Assembly (NCBI GenBank): GCA_022457155.1
Contig: JAJGOT010000168.1
Coordinates: forward strand, 62,001 to 126,000
Length of the DNA stretch: 64,000 nucleotides
Direction of reading: 5' to 3'
Source: Cladopsammia gracilis
Lineage: Eukaryota; Cnidaria; Anthozoa; Scleractinia; Dendrophylliidae
Shown here: piece by piece, positions 57,743 to 64,000 of the stretch
Layout of the letters: every line of letters starts with the position of its first letter
How positions within the stretch are numbered: position 1 is the first letter of the stretch
The notes under the pieces: generated by a model
Seen by the model: only the letters and a program-made list of their open reading frames with translations
Told to the model about the DNA's origin: nothing
Database searches by the model: none
Position numbers and translations under genes: made by a program

Positions 57743-57939
57743 TGTAACGGTGTATTGCATGACATAGGGCCCAAATATGGGACTTCCATATTTGGGCATA
57801 CCATGTGGTTGCGGTTGTAAAGAGCGAGCGAACGAGCAAGGTTGTAACGGGAAAGCTCAGAGATTGTGATAGATTAAAAACAGGCCAAACGTTCAGTACA
57901 CACTCTCTTTTATTCGTGGAACCCCGGCTAAGCGTGACA
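57743..57939 (+). repeat. 5' LTR
   Basis: 197 bp, TG...CA. It contains the inverted pair CCCAAATATGG and CCATATTTGGG. It carries promoter and RNA-processing signals by family rule; I cannot place U3, R and U5. Confidence 0.93.
57771..57795 (+). promoter_or_regulatory. Paired CArG boxes (SRF-type sites) in the LTR
   Basis: CCAAATATGG (57771-57780) and CCATATTTGG (57786-57795) each fit CC(A/T)6GG exactly and are inverted to each other with 5 bp between. The same pair is in the 3' LTR at 63535-63559. Confidence 0.6.
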
Positions 57940-57958
57940 TTGGCGTCAGGAGTGGGAT
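57940..57958 (+). promoter_or_regulatory. Primer-binding site (tRNA-Leu-like)
   Basis: TTGGCGTCAGGAGTGGGAT directly follows the LTR. TGGCGTCAGGAGTGGGAT fits the 3' end of a tRNA-Leu (…CCCACTCCTGACA-CCA, from memory) at all but one of 18 positions. Confidence 0.6.
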
Positions 57959-59360
57959 GTCGGACACGAATATTAGCGACGAAAGCGGAGAAATTGTTTT
58001 CAAAACACAGGATGCGAGCAGTGCAGACGAAATCACTTTGCCGCTCACTTCGGCGACGGCGGATTCCGGGACGAGCATGGACGCTATTATGGAAGCTCTA
58101 CACTCGATAGCGAAACAGAACCAAGGAATTCAAAACAAGCTGGAACAACAAGGGCTTAAAACCGAGTTACAAGTACAAGAAATGTCACGACGCTTCGAAG
58201 AACTGGGCGCTCGTGTAAATAATCAAGCAGCTCAACTGGAGACTGAGCTCAAGTTACACGGAGATAAACTGACGGTAAAAATTAACGCTGTGGAAGAAGA
58301 ATTCACACAGAAGTGGGGCTCCCTCGACTCCAAACAACGTTCTTTCGAAGAAGACGTCAAGGAAAAGCTCAAGGAGACGCATGAGAGGTTTGAATCACAG
58401 CTAAACGATTCAATAAAGGCCCTCGGGGAGAAACTGAGCGCAACGCTCGCCGCGGAACATCCAGTGCATGTTAAATTAGAAAGTTCCACTCCCTCGAAAC
58501 CAAGCTTTTCACCTGAAATTTCCAAGTTTTCATCGCCTCTTTCGGTTTCCAGTGGAGACCCAGAACAGAAGAGGCCGCTTCAAAAACCTCCTTCGTACGA
58601 CGGCAAATCGCAGTGGGAGCCATATATCGCGCAGTTCGAAATCGTTGCTGGGATGAATCGGTGGAACGACGAACAAAAAGGGAATTATCTTGCAACGAGC
58701 CTGAAAGGTTCTGCCTTGAGTCTGCTGGGAAATTTGCCACCCGCTACTCGTCAAGACTATAAGGAGTTGGTTACGGCTCTAGAAAGCAGATTTGGAGCAG
58801 CACACCAGCAAGAACTGCATCGCTCGAGGTTTAAAAATAGAATGAGACGCCGTGAGGAATCACTACAAGAACTAGCCGAGGATTTGGAACGCTTGGCAAG
58901 GCTGGCCTACCCCCTTGCCCCAGAGGAGATGAAGGACTTGCTGGCCAAGGAACAATTTATTGACGCTATCCTTGATGGAGACACCAGACTACGATTGAAG
59001 CAGAGTCGGCCCCAGTCCCTCCGAGCTGCTCTCACTCTGGCCATGGAACTAGAATCATACCGGCTAGCATCTCGCCAAAGGGAATTTCAGGTCCGTGGTA
59101 TGAATTATGAAACAGCAGAATGGAGTTCAACTGAAGAGCCAGTTTGTGGGGATCGCCGTCAGGATGATGTACTAGCACAAGTCAAAGGGCTGCTTGCTGA
59201 AGTGGTATCTTCCCGGAAGCATGTTCAACCAAACCGGAGGGATTGGAAATGTTGGGAATGTGGAAGGAGTGGACATTTTAGGCGAGACTGCACGAACTTT
59301 GCAGGGAACAGGTCAAGAAACGTACACGGGGAGAACAGTCCTCAAGCTCAGTTAAACTGA
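57957..59360 (+). CDS. gag: Gypsy Gag polyprotein
   Basis: 467 residues from the first ATG after the primer-binding site. Gag forms the particle that packages the element RNA. Residues about 40-170 form a coiled coil (LEQQGLKTELQVQEMSRRFE and similar). About 210-370 is the capsid-like retrotransposon Gag region (YDGKSQWEPYIAQFEI, LEDLERLARLAYP-type helices). A single zinc knuckle CWECGRSGHFRRDC stands at 432-445. The stop TGA (59358-59360) overlaps the protease frame by 79 bases, with a slippery heptamer just before it. No damage seen. Confidence 0.92.
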   Translation: MSDTNISDESGEIVFKTQDASSADEITLPLTSATADSGTSMDAIMEALHSIAKQNQGIQNKLEQQGLKTELQVQEMSRRFEELGARVNNQAAQLETELKLHGDKLTVKINAVEEEFTQKWGSLDSKQRSFEEDVKEKLKETHERFESQLNDSIKALGEKLSATLAAEHPVHVKLESSTPSKPSFSPEISKFSSPLSVSSGDPEQKRPLQKPPSYDGKSQWEPYIAQFEIVAGMNRWNDEQKGNYLATSLKGSALSLLGNLPPATRQDYKELVTALESRFGAAHQQELHRSRFKNRMRRREESLQELAEDLERLARLAYPLAPEEMKDLLAKEQFIDAILDGDTRLRLKQSRPQSLRAALTLAMELESYRLASRQREFQVRGMNYETAEWSSTEEPVCGDRRQDDVLAQVKGLLAEVVSSRKHVQPNRRDWKCWECGRSGHFRRDCTNFAGNRSRNVHGENSPQAQLN

Positions 59361-59824
59361 GATCGGCCGGCCTTGAGGGGGAAAGACCGGCCCAGCAGAC
59401 AATCAATTTAACCCCAAAAGTTATGCTGATGACTGGACAGTTGTCCCACAAGGGGGACAGTCTCACTGTGAATGGAGTCATTGATGGAGTGATTTGTCCT
59501 ATGGTCGTTGACACAGGAGCTAATGTTACAGTAGTCCGGCCAGATGTACTGACCAAGGAGGCACTTTCTCGCTTACAGGGCGCCACAAGTGTACTCAAAA
59601 CTGCGACAGGAGAAACGGCCAATGTGCATGGTAAACTTGAACTCGGGATAACGATTGGAAGCACAGAAGTCTCCCATGAAACGCTAGTTGCAGATATTTC
59701 CGACAAGTTCATACTTGGTTTGGACTTCTTAATGGCCCATGGTTGCACGGTCGATGCCGGGGCAGGAAGCCTACGCATTGGAGTTGAGGAGGTCCCGCTT
59801 CACAAGCCCTCGCCTAGCCGCTAG
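59282..59824 (+). CDS. Gypsy aspartic protease (-1 frame relative to Gag)
   Basis: The frame opens after TAG at 59279-59281 and is in the -1 frame of gag, so it would be made as a Gag-protease fusion by frameshifting. The first ATG (59423) is internal and need not be used. MVVDTGANVTVV carries the catalytic DTG triad; FILGLDFL is the conserved C-terminal block of retropepsins. It would cut the polyprotein. It ends with TAG seven bases after the pol frame opens; in most Gypsy elements protease and reverse transcriptase share one frame, so this break is odd. Confidence 0.9.
   Translation, partial: ARLHELCREQVKKRTRGEQSSSSVKLRSAGLEGERPAQQTINLTPKVMLMTGQLSHKGDSLTVNGVIDGVICPMVVDTGANVTVVRPDVLTKEALSRLQGATSVLKTATGETANVHGKLELGITIGSTEVSHETLVADISDKFILGLDFLMAHGCTVDAGAGSLRIGVEEVPLHKPSPSR
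59351..59392 (+). promoter_or_regulatory. -1 ribosomal frameshift signal
   Basis: Slippery heptamer G-TTA-AAC at 59351-59357 in the gag frame, directly before the gag stop TGA. After a 7-base spacer comes a stem: GGCCGG (59365-59370) pairs with CCGGCC (59387-59392), extended by CTT/AAG after one mismatch, with an 8-base loop. Confidence 0.75.
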
Positions 59825-62800
59825 TCCGCTGCTATCGAGTAACAGCTGTTCAAGACACACTGATCTCTCCTTACAGTGAAACTCTTGTGGCGGCAAAGAT
59901 TATGGATGACCCACTCGGTGAACCATGGGGAACTGTAGGCCCATCATGGACTGCCAAGTTACCACCTGACGTGTTGGTCGGTAAAACGCTGGTTGATGCC
60001 CAACAAGATTGCATTCCCGTAAGAGTAGTTAACCTCTCTGGTCAGCCCAGGAGGATTTGCCGAGGTACCGAAGTCGCAAGTTGCGAACCGGTTGAAAGTG
60101 TCCTTCACCGTCAGCCTGACCCCAGTCCTGATACTCAAGGAGGAGTGGACAATCACAACTTACCAGACCATTTAAAGGATCTCTATGCCCGAAGCACTGA
60201 GGGGTTAAGTGTTGAACAGCAGCAGCAGGTTCACGAGCTCCTGTATGAATTCCAAGATATCTTCTCAAGGGGACCCCAAGATCTCGGCAGGACTGGACTA
60301 ACAAAACATGAAATCAACACCGGTGATGCTATTCCCGTTCGTCAGAACCCGAGGAGACTTCCTTTGGCACAGCGGGAGGAGGCCTTTAAAGTTGTCGAGG
60401 AAATGCACGAGCAAGGCATAATCGAACCCTCAGCCAGTCCCTGGGCCTCGCCAGTTGTATTGGTGAAAAAGAAAGACGGCTCAACCAGGTTTTGCGTTGA
60501 CTATCGCAAATTAAACGACCTCACAAGGAAGGACTCCTATCCACTGCCGAGGATAGATAGCACTCTCGATGAACTCTCTGGTTCAACTTGGTTTTCAACT
60601 CTTGACCTCAAAAGTGGGTACTGGCAAGTGGAAGTGGAAGAGAAAGACCGAGAAAAGACAGCTTTCACAGCAGGGAATGGCCTCTGGCAGTACAACGTGA
60701 TGGCCTTTGGTCTTTGTAACGCACCAGCCACATTTGAGCGTCTGATGGATAATGTACTCGGGGACTTGAGATGTTTAATCTACCTTGACGACATCATTGT
60801 TCATGCCATGACCTTCGCTGGAGAGTTGGCACGCTTGAGGCTTGTGTTGTTCCGTTTAAAGGCAGCCAACCTGAAGTTGAATCCTAAGAAGTGTGAACTG
60901 TTCCGACGCAAAGTTAAGTTTCTGGGCCATGTTGTCTGCGAGGAAGGGGTTTCCACAGACCCTGAGAAAGTAGAAGCAGTTAAAAACTGGCCTGTACCAC
61001 AGAATACCAAGGAGGTCAGAAGATTTGTTGGCTTATGCACCTACTATCGGAGATTTGTACGTTCGTTCTCTGATATTGCTAGACCCCTGCATCACCTAAC
61101 TGAGAAAGGCCAATCATTCCGGTGGACAAAGGCTTGTGAAGATTCATTCCAGCAACTCAAGGAAGCTCTTGTGTCTGCCCCTGTGCTCTCTTATCCCCGA
61201 ACTGAGGATCCTTTTGTATTGGACACGGATGCTAGCAATGTTGGAATAGGAGCAGTCCTCTCTCAAGTTCACAATGGTGAGGAACGAGTCATAGCGTACT
61301 ACAGCCATGCACTCAGTAAACCGGAACGCAATTATTGCACCACTAGGCGTGAACTTCTGGCAGTCGTCAGAGCGATTGAGAACTTTCACCCCTACCTCTA
61401 TGGAAGACAGTTCACTGTCAGAACTGACCATGCTTCGCTACAATGGCTGCTCACCTTTAAGAACCCAGAAGGACAGATGGCTAGGTGGCTAGAGAAGTTG
61501 CAGACCTATGATTTTCTTGTCCAATATAGGGCGGGGAAAAGCCACCAGAATGCAGACGTGTTGTCACGACGTCCCTGTTTCGAAACAAGTTGCACACACT
61601 GCCAGCGCCTCGAGGAAAAGGAGTTCTCAGGAGATGGCCAAGGCAGTAAGCCAAGTGACACTGTTCCAGTCGTAGTACAAGCACATGTGGTCAGAGGGAT
61701 GCAATCTGAGTCTGCGCCCCCTGATCGGGCGGAACCAAACGGATTAGCCAAGGAACTGTTGGAGAACCAACAATGGACACCGTCACAATTGCGTACCTAT
61801 CAAATGACAGACAGAACAATTTCCCACATCCTAAAGTGGAAGGAGGCTGGTAAGCGCCCAGAGTGGCCAGTCATTTCTCACCTTGACTCGTCTACAAAGG
61901 CCTACTGGGCCCAGTGGGACTCCCTTGCTCTCATAGAAGGCGTTCTGTACCACCGATGGGAATCGCCTGAGCGCGGTAAGGAGGTATGGCAGCTGGTGCT
62001 CCCTACAGTACTTCGCTCCGATGTGTTGAAACTTCTCCACGACAGCCCAGTGGGTGGCCACCTTGGAGTGTCGAAAACCCTAGGCAAGGTCCGCGAACGA
62101 TTCTACTGGATTTACTGTCGGCGGGACGTTGAAGAGTGGTGCCACAAATGTGACCTATGTGCTTCAAGGAAGGGCCCAAGGGCGAAGCAGCGATCACCGC
62201 TTCAGCTGTACAATGTGGGAGAACCCATGGAGCGTGTTGCGATAGATGTACTGGGACCGTTGCCAGAAACGGAACGCGGTAATAAATACATCTTGATTGC
62301 CATGGATTACTTCAGTAAATGGCCTGAGGCGTACGCACTCCCGAATCAGGAAGCAGTCACTGTTGCCAATGTCCTTGTGTCGCAATTCTTCAGTCGGTTC
62401 GGTGTGCCAGCTGAGCTCCATTCCGACCAAGGTCGGAATTTTGAGTCTCGTGTGTTTCAAGAGGTATGCACATTGCTTGGGATTCATAAGACAAGGACAA
62501 CTGCACTGCATCCCCAGTCCGATGGCATGGTGGAGCGCTATAATAGAACTCTAGAGAATCAGCTTGCCACATTTGTTGAAGATCATCAGGGAGACTGGGA
62601 CCTTCATTTACCGCTACTACTGATGTCATACCGTTCAGCAGTGCACGAGACTACGAAACTTACCCCTGCCATGCTGATGTTTGGGCGGGAGTTACGCGTA
62701 CCTTTGGATCTGCTCATGGGGCGGCCACGAGAAGAATTTGTTGAGGAGCGAAGTTATCTTGACTATGCAGAAAGATTGCGAACATCTCTAGAGACTGTTC

Positions 62801-63366
62801 ATGACTTTGCCCGCGACCATCAGCAGGCCAGTAGCCACCGAATGAAACGACAATACGACATGCGCAGTGACGCATCTACCTTCAGTAGAGGAGCACTTGT
62901 GTGGCTGCACAACCCCAAACGTAAGAAAGGCATTTCTCCTAAGCTTAGCCGACCGTGGGAAGGGCCGTATGTTGTGGTGGAACGACTAAACGATGTTGTG
63001 TACAGGATTCAGAGAGGTCCTCGGGCCAAGCCTAAGGTGGTGCACAGAGATAGGATGTGGAAGTATCGTGGGGATATTCGTGCCGATTGGTTAAAGGAAC
63101 CAGCTGAAGGACAAGTGGAGAATGTACCCAACGGGACGTCTGCCCAGCCGGAGCCCCTGGAAGACACTGCCAGGAGGAGCTCTCCACCCAGTCGCACCAA
63201 CAGGAGAGGAAGGAAAGCTAAACCCCCAAGGTTCAGGAGCCATGTTTCCTTGTCTAGCGGAATCAGGGAGGACGTCTTACCACTACAGCGGGTACCGGAC
63301 AACCTCAGGCGTTCTGACAGACACAGGAGAAAACCCCTCAGATATAATGACTTTGTTGCGAGTTGA
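59818..63366 (+). CDS. pol: Gypsy Pol: reverse transcriptase, RNase H, integrase
   Basis: Open from 59818 to TGA at 63366. Positions below count from the GTG at 59887. The reverse transcriptase (about 150-330) has FCVDYRKLN, FSTLDLKSGYWQ, AFGLCNAPATF and the catalytic YLDD at about 299-302. RNase H (about 440-565) has LDTDASNVGIG, RRELLAVV and RTDHASL. The integrase has a zinc-binding HHCC (HDSPVGGHLGV...CHKCDLC, about 717-757), a DDE core with IDVLGPLP, HSDQGRNFES and DGMVERYNR, and a GPY/F module (RPWEGPYVVV, about 1023) that helps choose insertion sites. The C-terminal tail is basic. There is no chromodomain that I can see. No internal stop. Confidence 0.93.
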   Translation, partial: PLVRCYRVTAVQDTLISPYSETLVAAKIMDDPLGEPWGTVGPSWTAKLPPDVLVGKTLVDAQQDCIPVRVVNLSGQPRRICRGTEVASCEPVESVLHRQPDPSPDTQGGVDNHNLPDHLKDLYARSTEGLSVEQQQQVHELLYEFQDIFSRGPQDLGRTGLTKHEINTGDAIPVRQNPRRLPLAQREEAFKVVEEMHEQGIIEPSASPWASPVVLVKKKDGSTRFCVDYRKLNDLTRKDSYPLPRIDSTLDELSGSTWFSTLDLKSGYWQVEVEEKDREKTAFTAGNGLWQYNVMAFGLCNAPATFERLMDNVLGDLRCLIYLDDIIVHAMTFAGELARLRLVLFRLKAANLKLNPKKCELFRRKVKFLGHVVCEEGVSTDPEKVEAVKNWPVPQNTKEVRRFVGLCTYYRRFVRSFSDIARPLHHLTEKGQSFRWTKACEDSFQQLKEALVSAPVLSYPRTEDPFVLDTDASNVGIGAVLSQVHNGEERVIAYYSHALSKPERNYCTTRRELLAVVRAIENFHPYLYGRQFTVRTDHASLQWLLTFKNPEGQMARWLEKLQTYDFLVQYRAGKSHQNADVLSRRPCFETSCTHCQRLEEKEFSGDGQGSKPSDTVPVVVQAHVVRGMQSESAPPDRAEPNGLAKELLENQQWTPSQLRTYQMTDRTISHILKWKEAGKRPEWPVISHLDSSTKAYWAQWDSLALIEGVLYHRWESPERGKEVWQLVLPTVLRSDVLKLLHDSPVGGHLGVSKTLGKVRERFYWIYCRRDVEEWCHKCDLCASRKGPRAKQRSPLQLYNVGEPMERVAIDVLGPLPETERGNKYILIAMDYFSKWPEAYALPNQEAVTVANVLVSQFFSRFGVPAELHSDQGRNFESRVFQEVCTLLGIHKTRTTALHPQSDGMVERYNRTLENQLATFVEDHQGDWDLHLPLLLMSYRSAVHETTKLTPAMLMFGRELRVPLDLLMGRPREEFVEERSYLDYAERLRTSLETVHDFARDHQQASSHRMKRQYDMRSDASTFSRGALVWLHNPKRKKGISPKLSRPWEGPYVVVERLNDVVYRIQRGPRAKPKVVHRDRMWKYRGDIRADWLKEPAEGQVENVPNGTSAQPEPLEDTARRSSPPSRTNRRGRKAKPPRFRSHVSLSSGIREDVLPLQRVPDNLRRSDRHRRKPLRYNDFVAS

Positions 63367-63493
63367 AACTTTGGAGGATCACGATAAGGACACTGTTGCA
63401 GAAACACTTGTTAAAACCTTGAACATTATTACCATTTCAATTGTGTTTTAGATTGTTGTTATAGTTAGTGTTATCCGGGACGGATAATCATCT

Positions 63494-63506
63494 AGGAGGG
63501 GGGCAG
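63494..63506 (+). promoter_or_regulatory. Polypurine tract
   Basis: AGGAGGGGGGCAG immediately before the 3' LTR; primes plus-strand DNA synthesis. Confidence 0.85.
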
Positions 63507-63703
63507 TGTAACGGTGTATTGCATGACATAGGGCCCAAATATGGGACTTCCATATTTGGGCATACCATGTGGTTGCGGTTGTAAAGAGCGAGCGAACGAG
63601 CAAGGTTGTAACGGGAAAGCTCAGAGATTGTGATAGATTAAAAACAGGCCAAACGTTCAGTACACACTCTCTTTTATTCGTGGAACCCCGGCTAAGCGTG
63701 ACA
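63507..63703 (+). repeat. 3' LTR
   Basis: Identical to the 5' LTR, including both CArG boxes. It ends 119 bp before the ATG of the next exon. Confidence 0.93.
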
Positions 63704-63822
63704 ATATACACTGTTATCGATGGCTTTTAATTTTCTTTTTAATTTTTGCTTTTGTTCATTCATCCCACGATAATGAAAACCGAGAAGACACTGGGGACGA
63801 GGGTGCTCTCAGTAGACACAAG

Positions 63823-63978
63823 ATGGCGTTGTTCGGAGCAGAGAAAATTTGTGAGGTGATTGGAAATGTCTCGTGGGGTGACATTGACTTGGAACCTGGA
63901 GCGACAACACTTTATAAGTACCCATGGGGCGACTATATTCAAGTCAGTAAAACAACAGCAGCAGTACAGTCAGTACAG
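63823..63978 (+). CDS. Probable first coding exon of a host gene
   Basis: ATG at 63823 in AAGATGGCG (a common metazoan start context), 52 codons beginning MALFGAEKICEVIGNVSWGD, ending exactly at CAG|GTATGT (donor GT at 63979), phase 0. No homologue comes to mind. The upstream 100 bp and the first codons are duplicated near 57440-57630, and the Gypsy element lies between that duplicate and this exon. The rest of the gene is beyond the window. A strong donor and an in-phase end favour a real exon, but a single short exon is weak evidence. Confidence 0.55.
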
Positions 63979-64000
63979 GTATGTCAATCAATCGATGATT

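Larger units (their letters stand above)
57743..63703 (+). mobile_element. Ty3/Gypsy LTR retrotransposon, young copy (5,961 bp)
   Basis: Two 197-bp LTRs (57743-57939 and 63507-63703), identical base for base by reading, beginning TGTAACGG and ending GTGACA. A primer-binding site, gag, protease, pol with RT-RNase H-integrase, and a polypurine tract are in canonical order. ATAT stands on both sides as a 4-bp target duplication. Identical LTRs mean a very recent insertion. Confidence 0.95.

Overview
This is eukaryotic DNA, very rich in repeats, most likely from a cnidarian and probably a stony coral. The evidence is spliced exons with GT/AG borders, a TKL-type kinase with a long coiled coil, L1/Tx1-, RTE- and Ty3/Gypsy-type retroelements, tRNA-headed SINEs and many short foldback elements. 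The coral assignment rests partly on my memory of repeat families and is moderate confidence. There is no operon structure, CRISPR array or bacterial gene.

Layout. 1-930: decayed RTE-type LINE fragment (- strand). 928-8964: 75-bp satellite, about 107 copies, including a 2,345-bp higher-order repeat present twice. 8965-12129: foldback element and a 61-bp minisatellite. 12130-14229: 5'-truncated L1-like LINE with a target-site duplication. 14710-17616: coiled-coil/TKL kinase gene in two visible exons, with a repeat-filled intron. 17617-22415: five more tandem-repeat or hairpin blocks (64-bp, 113-bp hairpin, GGTGGATAG element, 47-bp, 70-bp).

22417-39842 is a nested stack. A TATGG/TATGGG array is split by a nearly complete L1-like LINE (23491-37882, - strand; ORF1 plus ORF2). 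The ORF2 of that LINE is itself split by an 8,973-bp palindromic DNA element (26684-35656). This element has about 3.8-kb terminal inverted repeats, a 6-bp target duplication (CATGTG), a tRNA-His-like gene in each arm and a single central gene for a C2HC-finger, acidic protein. It is the strongest candidate for something undescribed, perhaps a non-autonomous Polinton/Maverick relative.

39843-57742: mostly intergenic, with a possible short first exon, hairpin elements, a pogo-like element whose empty site is also present in the window, a Harbinger-type MITE, a SINE whose 3' end has expanded into a minisatellite, and a 66-bp minisatellite with open frames. 57743-63703: a Ty3/Gypsy LTR retrotransposon with two identical 197-bp LTRs, gag, protease and pol. 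It carries a well-formed -1 frameshift signal and paired CArG boxes in the LTR. 63823-63978: probable first coding exon of a host gene, 119 bp downstream of the 3' LTR.

Only three stretches look like host genes: the kinase, the 47.8-kb exon and the 63.8-kb exon. Everything else recognisable is mobile or tandem DNA, and the nesting gives a relative order of events: TATGG array, then LINE, then palindromic element.
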